Positions 34,037 through 41,822 of a stretch of 41,822 nt of DNA are shown here, piece after piece (the first letter of the stretch is position 1; each line of letters begins with the position of its first letter). The DNA lies in the NCBI GenBank assembly GCA_041689775.1, contig JBDNFP010000044.1, forward strand, positions 1 to 41,822. Direction: 5' to 3'. A program made the translations under genes and the position numbers. Source of the DNA: JBDNFP01 sp041689775 (GTDB taxonomy: Bacteria > Bacteroidota > Bacteroidia > Cytophagales > Spirosomataceae). Below the pieces are notes generated by a model. It was not told the origin of the DNA. It worked only from the letters and a program-made list of their open reading frames with translations, and did not search any database.

Positions 34037-34651
34037 ATGATTTCGCAAAATACCGTATTTACTCCTGCCACCATTGGCCAGGCATATACCTATGAAAAGT
34101 ACCTGACCTTGATGGATCAACTTGTTATTGACAAGAAAACGACTGGTCCCACCCAAACTCCAGAACTGGCAGAATATACAAGGCTAAATCAGTTTCGGAT
34201 GCATCGGCTGGATAAGACTACCCACCTGAACCCTGATTTGCAGCAACTGGCTTTTACGATTGATGCCCCGCAAACTTGGTATGTACTGACCGAAGCCTGG
34301 TGCGGCGATGCGGCTCAGAATATCCCGGTCATGGCAAAATTGGCTATTCTCAACCCAAGCATCACCCTTCGGCTGTTACTGCGCGACGAGCATCCCGAAA
34401 TCATGGATGCCTACCTGACGAATGGTGGAAAATCGATACCCAAGCTAATTGCGCTCGACGCCAACGGAACCGAATTATTCACCTGGGGACCACGGCCTAA
34501 AGAGTTGCAGGCGTTGTATTTGACCTACAAGGCCAACCCAACGAAACCCTACCCAGAGTTTCAGGCTGATATTCAGCGCTGGTATAATATCGACAAGACC
34601 CAATCAGTACAGCAGGAGCTTACTGAACTGATGAAGGGAGTATATGTATAA
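34037..34651 (+). CDS. Thioredoxin-like family protein
   Basis: The 204-residue cytoplasmic protein has a helical N-terminal region of about 80 residues, then a thioredoxin fold: WYVLTEAWCGDAAQNIPVMAKLA at the active-site position, LRLLLRDEHPEIMDAYL, and the cis-Pro loop KSIPKLIALDANG. The active site has one Cys (WCGDA in place of WCxxC), as in the thioredoxin_9-like family, so it is unlikely to act as a classic disulfide reductase. No partner gene is evident. Confidence 0.85.
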   Translation: MISQNTVFTPATIGQAYTYEKYLTLMDQLVIDKKTTGPTQTPELAEYTRLNQFRMHRLDKTTHLNPDLQQLAFTIDAPQTWYVLTEAWCGDAAQNIPVMAKLAILNPSITLRLLLRDEHPEIMDAYLTNGGKSIPKLIALDANGTELFTWGPRPKELQALYLTYKANPTKPYPEFQADIQRWYNIDKTQSVQQELTELMKGVYV

Positions 34652-34659
34652 TAAACTAC

Positions 34660-34667
34660 TACTTTTG
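34660..34667 (+). promoter_or_regulatory. Candidate -7 box of the nuoIJK operon
   Basis: TACTTTTG matches TAnnTTTG and lies 21 nt before the ATG at 34689. It suggests that nuoI starts a transcript of its own. Confidence 0.45.
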
Positions 34668-34688
34668 TAGGAACAGTAGATTAACTCT

Positions 34689-35873
34689 ATGCCATCAAGT
34701 TATTTCAAAGATATAGCCGACGGAATACGTGCCACGGCCAAAGGTATGAGCCTAACGATGAGGCACCTTTGGGCCGCCCGTAAGCGACGCATGCCCGGTG
34801 ACGTACGACTTGACTCATTTTTCGAGCAAGCCGACGGCATGGTAACGATTCAGTACCCTTTCGAGACTATCCCCATCCCTGACATCGGGCGTTACCGGCT
34901 GAATAACGAGATGGACGACTGCATTGTGTGCGACAAATGCGCCAAGGTGTGTCCCGTAGACTGCATTGAGATTGAGCCCATCAGGGCCATTGATGAAGTT
35001 GGCAAAGCATCCGATGGCTCGCCGATCCGCTTATACGCCGCTAAGTTTGATATAGACATGGCCAAGTGCTGTTACTGCGGCCTGTGTACTACCGTTTGCC
35101 CCACGGAATGCCTCACCATGACCAAGACATTCGATTACAGTGAATTCGATGTGCGGGATATGGTGTATGAGTACGGCAACCTCACACCCGCCGAGGCCGA
35201 AGAGAAGAAGGGACTACTGGAGCAATTCCAGAAAGAGAAAGAAGAACTAAAAGCCGCGGCCAAAGCCCAACCAGCTATCAAGAGCGAAGAGGTAGCTCCG
35301 GCCGATAAACCACGGCCTACCTTCCGGCCTGGTATAAAACCGAAAGCTCCACTACTAGCAGAAACCGAAGCAAAAAGCGAGGAGGCCGCTCAGACAGAGA
35401 AACCTAAGCCAGCGTTTCGCCCTGGGGTGAAGCCCAAGCCCGCACAACCAGCGTTTCGGCCCGGCATGAAGGCAACGCCACCCGCCAAAACCGAAGTAAA
35501 AAGCGAGGATACTGTTCCAGCGGAAAAACCAAAACCAGTATTCCAGCCTGGCATAAAGTCAAAGGCAGCGCCACCCGCCGAAACCGAAGCAAAAAGCGAG
35601 GATGCCACTCCAACTGAGAATCCTAAACCAGCGTTCCGGCCCGGCATGAAGCCAAAGGCAACGCCACCCGCCGAAACCGAAGCAAAAAGTGGGGATGCCA
35701 CTCCAACTGAGAATCCTAAACCAGCGTTCCGGCCCGGCATGAAGCCAAAGGCAACGCCACCTGCTGAAACCGAAGCAAAAAGCAAAGAAACTACCCCAGC
35801 GGAGAAGCCAAAACCAGCATTTCGGCCTAACATGAAACCTAAACTACCAAAAGACGAACTACCTAACAGCTAA
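34689..35873 (+). CDS. nuoI: NADH-quinone oxidoreductase subunit I with a long Pro/Lys-rich repeat tail
   Basis: NuoI carries two [4Fe-4S] clusters that pass electrons from the peripheral arm of complex I toward quinone. Residues 78-88 (CIVCDKCAKVCP) and 127-137 (CCYCGLCTTVCP) give the two CxxCxxCxxxCP motifs. The ferredoxin part ends by about residue 165, and a charged helix (EAEEKKGLLEQFQKEKEELKAAAKA) follows. The remaining ~190 residues are a low-complexity tail with seven copies of a P-A-F-R-P-G-M-K-P-K unit separated by E/T/A-rich spacers. Typical NuoI is about 160-220 residues, so the tail roughly doubles it. nuoJ starts five bases after the stop. Confidence 0.9.
   Translation: MPSSYFKDIADGIRATAKGMSLTMRHLWAARKRRMPGDVRLDSFFEQADGMVTIQYPFETIPIPDIGRYRLNNEMDDCIVCDKCAKVCPVDCIEIEPIRAIDEVGKASDGSPIRLYAAKFDIDMAKCCYCGLCTTVCPTECLTMTKTFDYSEFDVRDMVYEYGNLTPAEAEEKKGLLEQFQKEKEELKAAAKAQPAIKSEEVAPADKPRPTFRPGIKPKAPLLAETEAKSEEAAQTEKPKPAFRPGVKPKPAQPAFRPGMKATPPAKTEVKSEDTVPAEKPKPVFQPGIKSKAAPPAETEAKSEDATPTENPKPAFRPGMKPKATPPAETEAKSGDATPTENPKPAFRPGMKPKATPPAETEAKSKETTPAEKPKPAFRPNMKPKLPKDELPNS
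35320..35835 (+). repeat. Tandem repeats in the nuoI 3' end (about 93-bp period in the best copies)
   Basis: Two nearly identical units start at about 35601 and 35694 (period 93 bp, 31 codons), each encoding T-P-T-E-N-P-K-P-A-F-R-P-G-M-K-P-K-A-T-P-P-type sequence. More diverged or shorter units lie on both sides, giving seven FRPG/FQPG/FRPN motifs. The near-identity of adjacent units shows recent expansion. Copy number may be misassembled in short-read data. Confidence 0.9.
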
Positions 35874-35878
35874 CTACC

Positions 35879-36400
35879 TTGGAACTAGCCGCATTCTACT
35901 TTTTCTCGGCACTAGCCATCGGATCTGGACTATTTATACTCCTGAGCCGAAACCTGATGTACGCAGCTTTCGCGTTATTTCTGGCGTTGTTGGGCGTAGC
36001 CGCTCTTTTTGTATTATCAGGAGCCGATTTTTTGGCCGTTACCCAGCTCATGGTATACGTAGGGGGTATTTTGGTACTCTTGATCTTTGGCATTATGCTT
36101 ACCCGTACTCCGGATAAAAGCAACAACTCCCAAACCCCCAATCTGGTGAAAATTTCGGCCAAACGGCAGGTATGGGGTATTCTGGTAAGTGGTTCTTTGT
36201 TTTTTGTGTTACTGACTACCATTTTCAACGCTACCTTTACCCTGAACAGCGTCGAACCATTGAATAGCCGGTCTACCATCCGTACCCTCGGCGTTGAGCT
36301 CATGACCAGCCATTTACTACCCTTCGAAATCGCCGGAATATTACTTCTGGTCGCACTCGTAGGCGCAACCTATCTGGCTTTTAACCGTAATCCTTCCTGA
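35879..36400 (+). CDS. nuoJ: NADH-quinone oxidoreductase subunit J
   Basis: The 173-residue inner-membrane subunit of complex I has five hydrophobic helices. Its start (FYFFSALAIGSGLFILLSRN) and the segment FLAVTQLMVYVGGILVLLIFGIMLT are the conserved NuoJ core. The start is taken as TTG at 35879, right at the beginning of the first helix and five bases after nuoI; no suitable ATG is seen. The stop overlaps the nuoK start (TGATG), so translation is coupled. Confidence 0.92.
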   Translation: MELAAFYFFSALAIGSGLFILLSRNLMYAAFALFLALLGVAALFVLSGADFLAVTQLMVYVGGILVLLIFGIMLTRTPDKSNNSQTPNLVKISAKRQVWGILVSGSLFFVLLTTIFNATFTLNSVEPLNSRSTIRTLGVELMTSHLLPFEIAGILLLVALVGATYLAFNRNPS

Positions 36401-36714
36401 TGCAAAACGTTATACCCCTCTACCACTTTCTGATTGTAGCAGCGGCGCTTTTTAGCATTGGTCTTGCGGTGGTGGTTACCAAGCGCAATACCATCGGAAT
36501 GCTGATCGGGCTGGAACTTATGCTCAATGCCGTCAATCTCAATCTCGTCGCTTTTAGTCGTCACGATCCTGTTCTGTTGAGGGGGCAGCTGTTTGCGCTC
36601 TTTGTGATTGTGGTGGCGGCGGCCGAGGTTACTGTGGCCCTTGCTATTATACTCCGGGTGTACCACCATTATGGTAGCATCGACCCGGATGAAATGAACC
36701 AACTAAAACAATAA
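36400..36714 (+). CDS. nuoK: NADH-quinone oxidoreductase subunit K
   Basis: The 104-residue product has three membrane helices and the conserved GMLIGLELMLNAVNLNLVAF, whose Glu takes part in proton translocation in complex I, plus ALFVIVVAAAEVTVALAI with the second conserved Glu. Length is normal for the family (~100). nuoL, M and N are not next to it; a DMT transporter follows after 20 nt. Confidence 0.95.
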   Translation: MQNVIPLYHFLIVAAALFSIGLAVVVTKRNTIGMLIGLELMLNAVNLNLVAFSRHDPVLLRGQLFALFVIVVAAAEVTVALAIILRVYHHYGSIDPDEMNQLKQ

Positions 36715-36733
36715 TCACGAACGCCCCCAAGTC

Positions 36734-37180
36734 ATGAACTGGATTTTCATTCTCGTTGCCTTTTTGCTGGGTATCGCCAACACCACCCAATCCGGTGTAA
36801 ACTCTCAACTTCGCCTCTCGATTGACAACCCGATTCTGGCCGCGATTATATCCTTTACCGGTGGGCTCACCGTACTGCTTATTTCTTACGCGGTATTCAG
36901 CAACTCCGAAGTACCTACCCTCGATACCCTCCGGCAAATTAGCTGGTGGAAGTTTACCGGCGGATTATTCGGGGCATTTTTCGTCACTTCGGTGATCATG
37001 ATTGTAAACAACCTTGGCCCAGCCAATATGCTCTGTCTCATCGTGGCGGGGCAGCTAATTTCGGCCATCATCATTGACCACTACGGCTGGTTGGGATTCG
37101 ATGTACAGCCCATCAACCTCGCCCGAATCTCCGGAGTTGTTTTTCTGATCGTGGGGGTTTACCTTATCTTGAAAAACTAA
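36734..37180 (+). CDS. YdcZ-type DMT family transporter
   Basis: The 148-residue product has five membrane helices and no signal peptide. The GIANTTQSGVNSQLRLSI segment in the first loop and GLFGAFFVTSVIMIVNNLGPANMLCLIVAGQLISAIIIDHYG match the DMT_YdcZ (DUF606) group, a short branch of the drug/metabolite transporters. These short forms usually act as dimers or in pairs; substrate is unknown. It is close behind nuoK and may be read through from it. Confidence 0.85.
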   Translation: MNWIFILVAFLLGIANTTQSGVNSQLRLSIDNPILAAIISFTGGLTVLLISYAVFSNSEVPTLDTLRQISWWKFTGGLFGAFFVTSVIMIVNNLGPANMLCLIVAGQLISAIIIDHYGWLGFDVQPINLARISGVVFLIVGVYLILKN

Positions 37181-37190
37181 GAAGCCGTCT

Positions 37191-37766
37191 ATGTCCGCTC
37201 CTGTTCATTACCGTTTTTACCCCACCTTACTCAATACCTTCGCTCGTTTTCAGAAGGGGTACCTCGGTGAGCAAGATTTGCTCGACCGGATCAACCGCGT
37301 ACCCTCGCCGCAGTCCGAAGCGCAGGCCAAAGGTGTTTCGTTTGAAGAAGCCGTGATCAAGGGTACAGACGAAGAGCAATTTGACCCGGAGATTCTCCGG
37401 AAAACCCGGGCGCTATTACCCCGCCCCATGGTAGCAACGCAGGTGTATTGCCAGTACCAGCACGACGACGTGCTGCTCTACGGCTACGTGGATGTGATTG
37501 GCCGCACATTGGCCGTGGATATCAAGACCACGGGGCGCTACACGCCCGGCCGCTTTGCCGATGACCATCAAAACTATTACCTACTAGCCCTCCGCCCCAA
37601 GGGTATCCGCTCGCTCCGCTACGTCATTACCGATTTTCAGGAGGTATACCAAGAGAATTACGATCTTAACACCGACTTTTCCACGCAAGTCCAACAGATA
37701 AAGCTGTTCTGCGAATTTCTGGAAACCCATCGGGAGTTTATTTCCGATCAGAAGATATTCGGATAG
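37191..37766 (+). CDS. PD-(D/E)XK nuclease-like protein
   Basis: The 191-residue product is soluble. The order of an early Glu (GVSFEEAVIKG), GYVDVIGRTLAVDIKTTG (D...DxK) and HQNYYLLAL fits a PD-(D/E)XK nuclease fold, with the DIK as the catalytic lobe. There is no helicase or restriction-modification partner nearby, and the product is short, so the actual activity is unknown. It starts 10 nt after the DMT gene and is followed by the gldG promoter region. Confidence 0.6.
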   Translation: MSAPVHYRFYPTLLNTFARFQKGYLGEQDLLDRINRVPSPQSEAQAKGVSFEEAVIKGTDEEQFDPEILRKTRALLPRPMVATQVYCQYQHDDVLLYGYVDVIGRTLAVDIKTTGRYTPGRFADDHQNYYLLALRPKGIRSLRYVITDFQEVYQENYDLNTDFSTQVQQIKLFCEFLETHREFISDQKIFG

Positions 37767-37781
37767 CCAATTGCCTTTTTG

Positions 37782-37789
37782 TACTTTTG
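37782..37789 (+). promoter_or_regulatory. Candidate -7 box of gldG
   Basis: TACTTTTG (followed by C) matches TAnnTTTG and lies 25 nt before the ATG at 37815. The nearest TTG upstream (37771-37773) is too close to be the -33 element. Confidence 0.4.
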
Positions 37790-37814
37790 CCGCGCTACCA
37801 AGCGTTTTAGTCCC

Positions 37815-39476
37815 ATGAAGAAAGGAATCATACGACTTACATTACTGCTACTGGCACTCGTTGGTAGTAACTGGCTCGCCTCGTTCGTATCCCTGCGCTG
37901 GGATTTGACCGAGGATGGCCGCTATACGATTTCTGACGCAACCCGACAACTCTTAGAGAATCTGGACCGGGATGTATCCGTGACTGTCTACCTTTCGGGT
38001 GACTTCCCTCCCGGCTTTGAGCGGCTGGAAAATGCTACCCGGGAAACGCTGGAAGAATTTAAGACCTACGCCGACGGACGCCTCAACTACCTGTTTATTG
38101 ACCCTTCGGTGGCTACTTCCGAAGAGCAACGCCAGCAACAGTACCAACGACTCATCGAAGCAGGCCTGGTTCCGAGCAATCTGTTTGCTAATGAACAGGG
38201 TAAACGCACCGAGAAACTGATTTTCCCCGGGGCCGTTATCCAGGTAGATTCTCTGGCGATACCCGTGCAGCTTCTTAAAGGTAACAAGAGCGCCTCTTCC
38301 GAGGAGCAACTCAACCAATCGTACGAAGGAGTGGAGTTTGAACTCGCCTCCGGCATCCGGGCGCTCCTGCCCACTCCCCGCAAGCGAGTGGGTCTGCTGG
38401 TGAGCCATACCAGTACGCCACCCGCCCAGTTGTCTGACCTGATAGCGACTTTACAACAGAAGTACGATGTATTTCTGGATGTTAATAATCCTGACTCGTA
38501 CGATGGACTCGGTGCCTTGCTGGTACTGAAACCCGACCGCAGTTTTTCGGAAGACGAAAAATACAAGCTTGACCAATACGTAATCAATGGCGGCAAGGGG
38601 CTATTCTTCTTAGATGGTGCCAAGGTAGATAGTATCAGTCTGGAAGGGACTTTTGCTCAACCCCTCGATCTCAACCTCAGCGATATGTTCTTCAAGTGGG
38701 GAGCACGAATCAATACCGATCTGGTCAAAGATCTCAGTTCGGGCGTGCTGCTGCTCAACGTAGGTACGATGGGCGAAAGTCCACAGTTGCAACCCCTGCC
38801 CTGGCGCTTTTATCCTTTGCTCAACCGCTTCGGCGAGCACCCGATTACCCGAAATACCGATGCTATTTATACCCGCTACCTTAGTTCGATCGATACCGTG
38901 GGGGGAGCCGCAAGTCTACGAAAGACTCCGCTACTCATGACCTCGCCCTACACCAAGACCCTGACGGCACCAGTATTGGTGGCTTACAACGAGGCACGGC
39001 AACAGCCCGAACCTGAAGAGTACAAAGAAGGAATAAAAATGGCGGGCGTATTGTTGGAAGGCACCTTTCCCTCGCTGTTTCAGAACAGGATTTTACCCAA
39101 TGATCCGCGCAAGGCTACTTTTCAAGCTTCTGGTTCCGAGGGCAAAGTACTGATATTTTCCGACGGAGATATTGCGATCAATGACTTTGATTTCCGGCGG
39201 AACACTCCCCTGCCGCTTGGGTACGACCGAGTATCCAAAAATGTATTTGGTAATAAAGACCTGATCCTCCACTCGCTCGACTACATGCTAGATCCCGCCG
39301 GATTGATTACGGCGCGTAACAAGCAAATCAGCGTTCGGCTACTCGATAAAATCAAGATTCAGGAAGAACGCTCGTGGTGGCAGCTGCTCAATCTGGTACT
39401 ACCTGTGGGCTTGGTTGGACTTTTCGGAGGGGCACGATACTGGCTAAGAAAGCGAAAATTCGGAATCCCCGCGTGA
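37815..39476 (+). CDS. gldG: Gliding motility-associated ABC transporter substrate-binding protein GldG
   Basis: GldG is part of the GldAFG ABC-type complex required for gliding in Bacteroidota. The 553-residue product has an N-terminal membrane helix (KGIIRLTLLLLALVGSNWLASF) and the conserved RWDLTEDGRYTISDATRQLL. A large soluble ABC-type-uncharacterised-transport domain follows (KRVGLLVSHT, GALLVLKPDRSFSEDEKYKLDQY, GEGKVLIFSDGDIAINDF-like segment), then a C-terminal helix (LLNLVLPVGLVGLFGGARYWLR). The ATG at 37815 begins the membrane helix directly; an upstream in-frame ATG at 37779 would lie before the -7 box. gldF and gldA are not in the window. dnaN follows after 182 nt. Confidence 0.9.
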   Translation: MKKGIIRLTLLLLALVGSNWLASFVSLRWDLTEDGRYTISDATRQLLENLDRDVSVTVYLSGDFPPGFERLENATRETLEEFKTYADGRLNYLFIDPSVATSEEQRQQQYQRLIEAGLVPSNLFANEQGKRTEKLIFPGAVIQVDSLAIPVQLLKGNKSASSEEQLNQSYEGVEFELASGIRALLPTPRKRVGLLVSHTSTPPAQLSDLIATLQQKYDVFLDVNNPDSYDGLGALLVLKPDRSFSEDEKYKLDQYVINGGKGLFFLDGAKVDSISLEGTFAQPLDLNLSDMFFKWGARINTDLVKDLSSGVLLLNVGTMGESPQLQPLPWRFYPLLNRFGEHPITRNTDAIYTRYLSSIDTVGGAASLRKTPLLMTSPYTKTLTAPVLVAYNEARQQPEPEEYKEGIKMAGVLLEGTFPSLFQNRILPNDPRKATFQASGSEGKVLIFSDGDIAINDFDFRRNTPLPLGYDRVSKNVFGNKDLILHSLDYMLDPAGLITARNKQISVRLLDKIKIQEERSWWQLLNLVLPVGLVGLFGGARYWLRKRKFGIPA

Positions 39477-39494
39477 CGAGTTCGTTATTTTTCT

Positions 39495-39502
39495 TACTTT
39501 TG
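39495..39502 (+). promoter_or_regulatory. Possible -7 box upstream of dnaN
   Basis: TACTTTTG matches TAnnTTTG but is about 156 nt upstream of the dnaN ATG, which would give a long A/T-rich leader. Another promoter may lie closer. Confidence 0.25.
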
Positions 39503-39658
39503 TTTTTTACAAAAAAAATTGAAAATCTGGCCCATAAATCGGTTTTTTTATCTTAATTTACTCTTTCAGAATCAACTAGTCCAAAAATTAAAGTAGGTGT
39601 TGGTTCTAAAATTACATTTACTAAATATAGTCATTCTTATAAATAGCTACTGCATCTT

Positions 39659-40783
39659 ATGAAGTTTGTTGTATCCTCCTCGGTGCTCCTCAAACAGCTA
39701 TCGGCCATTAATGGGGTTGTTTCTACCAATCCAATTGTGCCTATACTGGAAAATTTCTTGTTTAAATTAGAAGCAAACATCCTGACCGTAACGGCCTCCG
39801 ACTTGCAGACCGTTATAATTACGGAAATCGAAGTGGAAGGGGGCGACAAAGGGGCTATTGCCGTACCGGCCAAGCTTCTACTCGATACGCTTCGTGGGCT
39901 TCCTGAGCAACCCATTACTTTCAACGTAGACGAAGAAACCTTCGGAACCGAAATTGTATCGGACAACGGCCGTTACAAACTGTCGGGTGAAAACCCCATC
40001 GACTTCCCCAAAACACCCAGCGTGAATCGTGGACAAGCCGTGGATTTTTCGTCGGCATCTCTCGGCACGGCCATTGCCAATACCATTTTTGCCACGAGTA
40101 CCGACGACCTGCGCCCGGCGATGACGGGAGTATTCGTGCAGATCGGTGCCGAAAGCGCCACCTTCGTGGCTACGGATGGTCACCGACTCGTACGCTACCG
40201 TCGTACGGATATTCAGGCAACGGCCGATACCTCCATGATTATTCAGCGTAAGGCATTGAACTTACTGAAATCGTGCCTTCCCTCCGAGGATGTACCTCTG
40301 AAAGCTGAGTTTACGGCGTCGAATGCGTTTTTTAGTTTTAATAACATCCGCATGATCTGCCGTCTGATCGACGAACGCTTCCCGGACTACGAAAATGCCA
40401 TCCCGACTAATAATCCCAATACGCTCACCATCAACCGCATGGAAATGCTAAATTCGTTGAAACGTATTTCGATTTACTCCAACCGCACCACGCATCAGGT
40501 TCGGCTTAAAATGTCGCTGAACGATCTGTCGATTTCGGCCGAGGACCTCGACTACTCCAACGAAGCCAACGAAAAGCTGATGTGCGAGTACAACGGTGAC
40601 GCCATGGAGATTGGCTTCAACGCCAAATTCCTAATTGAGATCCTGAGTAATCTGGTAAGTAAAAACGTCACCTTTGAGCTATCGGCCCCCAACCGCGCCG
40701 GACTCATTATCCCCGTGGAGCAGGAAGAAAACGAAGATATTCTGATGTTGGTTATGCCCGTGATGTTGAATACCTACGCCTAA
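39659..40783 (+). CDS. dnaN: DNA polymerase III subunit beta (sliding clamp)
   Basis: The clamp encircles DNA and holds the replicative polymerase on it. The 374 residues form the normal three-domain clamp: MKFVVSSSVLLKQLSAINGVV at the start, LTVTASDLQTVI, GDKGAIAVPAKLLLDTLRGLPE, the middle domain with FVATDGHRLVRYRR, and the third domain ending with EENEDILMLVMPVML, close to the usual MPMR-type C-terminus. Length agrees with the family (~370). It is followed by a strong terminator, so it is the last gene of its transcript. No dnaA or origin-like repeats are seen nearby. Confidence 0.97.
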   Translation: MKFVVSSSVLLKQLSAINGVVSTNPIVPILENFLFKLEANILTVTASDLQTVIITEIEVEGGDKGAIAVPAKLLLDTLRGLPEQPITFNVDEETFGTEIVSDNGRYKLSGENPIDFPKTPSVNRGQAVDFSSASLGTAIANTIFATSTDDLRPAMTGVFVQIGAESATFVATDGHRLVRYRRTDIQATADTSMIIQRKALNLLKSCLPSEDVPLKAEFTASNAFFSFNNIRMICRLIDERFPDYENAIPTNNPNTLTINRMEMLNSLKRISIYSNRTTHQVRLKMSLNDLSISAEDLDYSNEANEKLMCEYNGDAMEIGFNAKFLIEILSNLVSKNVTFELSAPNRAGLIIPVEQEENEDILMLVMPVMLNTYA

Positions 40784-40820
40784 GCAGAAGTACCACCGGT
40801 ACCCGGCCTGTATACATCAA

Positions 40821-40865
40821 AATGCGAAAAGCAATCTACCTCGGTGGATTGCTTTTCGCATTTTT
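40821..40865 (+). terminator. Rho-independent terminator of dnaN
   Basis: AATGCGAAAAGCAATC (40821-40836) pairs perfectly with GATTGCTTTTCGCATT (40847-40862), with a ten-base loop and a T-run continuing to 40865. It lies 37 nt after the dnaN stop. Confidence 0.92.
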
Positions 40866-41020
40866 GGGGTAAACAAAAAAGTGCCTTTTTACCAACCAAA
40901 GGCCTTTTCGAGCAGTTTATGCGAAAAAACGACCAAAAGTGGCGAGTTGGTTTCGGCTCGAATAAAATCTTTTTTAAATTACGTCAGGAAATCCCTTGTC
41001 ACAACCACCCTGCACTACCC

Positions 41021-41683
41021 ATGCCCCACCGCTTCCGGTTCTTGCTTGTTGCACTACTGCTCCTGGGCGGATGGCGAAGCTTGGCCCAAGAATACCCGTT
41101 GGTGAAATACACCGTACGCGAAGGACTGGTGCAAAACCAGGTAATCAGTTTTCTGAAAGACAGTCGGGGATTTGTGTGGTGCGGTACCTGGTACGGTCTC
41201 AGCAAGTTCAACGGAGAAACATTCGAAAACTACACCGAAGCTCAGGGGCTCTGGAACGGCCTTGTTATTGACATTGCGGAAGATAATGACGGGTACATTT
41301 AGGTACTAGGCAAAGGCGTACTGGCCCGCTTTGATGGTAGTACGTTCAAAAAGTATACTATTCCTGAAAATAATACGGGTCAAATAATCTTCAATACTAA
41401 TACCAACTCCATCCAAATCTTGACCTACAATGAAGGGTTGTGGGCCATCAAAGGAGATACTTTACTTCCCCTGCCGCTTCTAAACTTTCCGCGTACCAAA
41501 ATTGACTATGTCCAGTACGACCCACCTATGGATACCTACTTCCTTCAAACGGATCAGAAGATCGTTGGTTACAGAAAAGGAAAGGTGAAACTACTAACGG
41601 AACTTAACGATGGTGACCTTAGCGGTATCATTCATGGAGACCTACACTATTACAGAAACCTGGCTTCGGGTGAAAGACAATAG
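41021..41683 (+). pseudogene. Two-component-type propeller sensor, N-terminal fragment with in-frame stop
   Basis: The frame starts with a signal peptide (MPHRFRFLLVALLLLGGWRSLAQ) followed by propeller repeats of the Reg_prop type: LVQNQVISFLKDSRGFVWCGTWYGLSKFNGETFENYT and the next unit, NGLVIDIAEDNDGYI. An amber TAG at 41300-41302 stands where the family has Trp (GYIW), and the frame then continues correctly (VLGKGVLARFDGSTFKKYT) to another stop at 41683. The rest of the propeller and any histidine kinase or DNA-binding output domain are missing. A TGG-to-TAG change plus truncation, perhaps by the element that follows, made it a pseudogene. An upstream in-frame start at 40844 is not needed. 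Confidence 0.75.
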
Positions 41684-41754
41684 GGTGTATTTCAGTTTTG
41701 CAAAATAGGGAAAAAAAGTTGAGTTTTGAACTCACCCAAAACCTGCCCCCCCCC

Positions 41755-41822
41755 ATGACAGAATCAGAATTCGTGGCCCTGGCCCTCAGCAAGTACGAGC
41801 AAATCAAGTCGCTGGAAAACTC
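41755..41822 (+). CDS. Start of a gene cut by the window end, possibly a transposase
   Basis: An ATG after a C9 run opens a frame that reads MTESEFVALALSKYEQIKSL before the window ends. It is too short to assign. The style (Tyr-Glu-Gln-Ile-Lys helix at the very start) reminds me of insertion-sequence ORFs in Bacteroidota. The position, directly after a truncated gene and behind a TGAGTT/AACTCA hairpin (41721-41735 region), fits an inserted element. The IS border would then lie near 41680. This is a guess; the frame itself is clear. Confidence 0.35.
   Translation, partial: MTESEFVALALSKYEQIKSLEN

Noticed and set aside
35390..35833. Minus-strand ORF opposite the nuoI repeat tail
   Set aside because: Its repetitive Gly/Phe/Ala sequence is the reverse complement of the repeats, with no start signal.
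39477..39658. Replication origin near dnaN
   Set aside because: The gap is A/T-rich but lacks recognisable DnaA boxes, and dnaA is not adjacent.
1..41822. CRISPR array, tRNA or rRNA genes
   Set aside because: No regularly spaced direct repeats apart from the coding repeats of nuoI, and no cloverleaf or rRNA-like sequence recognised.

Overview
The window comes from a member of the Bacteroidota, most probably the order Cytophagales (Spirosoma/Dyadobacter-type). Support comes from gldG next to dnaN, Bacteroidota-type -7 boxes (TAnnTTTG), HYC_CC_PP and DUF3347 proteins, RND pumps fused to their outer-membrane channel, and a two-component-propeller protein. No rRNA, tRNA or CRISPR array was seen.

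Region 1 (1-139 and 19480-19793) is a pair of inverted, IS30-like insertion-sequence ends. Each carries the same end motif, a long hairpin, a -7 box and a transposase start codon, and both transposases point outward. They enclose about 19.3 kb (140-19479).

Region 2 (229-19468, all + strand) is a copper/silver detoxification island. It holds a CusA-type RND pump split by two frameshifts, its channel and two adaptors with heavy-metal-binding domains, a DUF3347 lipoprotein and a multicopper oxidase lipoprotein. These are followed by an Asp-box (sialidase-like) protein with a CECC motif, two HYC_CC_PP proteins, and a large Met/His-rich multicopper oxidase fused to an outer-membrane barrel. The rest is an APC permease, an unknown membrane protein, a frameshifted small conserved protein, a CPH-type (CopB) P-type ATPase and a DUF2911 protein. 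In outline the ATPase would move Cu+ out of the cytoplasm, the oxidases would oxidise it in the envelope, and the RND pump would expel it across the outer membrane.

Region 3 (27679-19864, all - strand) is a second metal operon: a His-rich exported protein, a CzcA-type pump fused to its TolC-like channel (frameshifted near its C-terminus), an adaptor, a small His-rich lipoprotein with a broken start, a HupE/UreJ protein and a membrane-anchored protein. The DFG...D...E signature points to divalent cations (Co/Zn/Cd/Ni).

Region 4 (28037-40783, + strand) looks chromosomal. It has three surface-polysaccharide genes (bi-domain oxidoreductase, heparinase II/III-like protein, GT4 glycosyltransferase), mgsA, a thioredoxin-like protein, nuoIJK (NuoI with an unusual repeat tail), a YdcZ-type DMT transporter, a PD-(D/E)XK-like protein, gldG and dnaN with a clear terminator.

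Region 5 (41021-41822) holds a propeller-sensor pseudogene with an in-frame amber codon, then the start of another gene, possibly a transposase.

Several genes carry isolated indels or nonsense changes (cusA twice, the czcA fusion, the small protein at 16536, the lipoprotein at 21304, the propeller gene). Either the locus is decaying or the assembly has small errors; sequence alone cannot decide.
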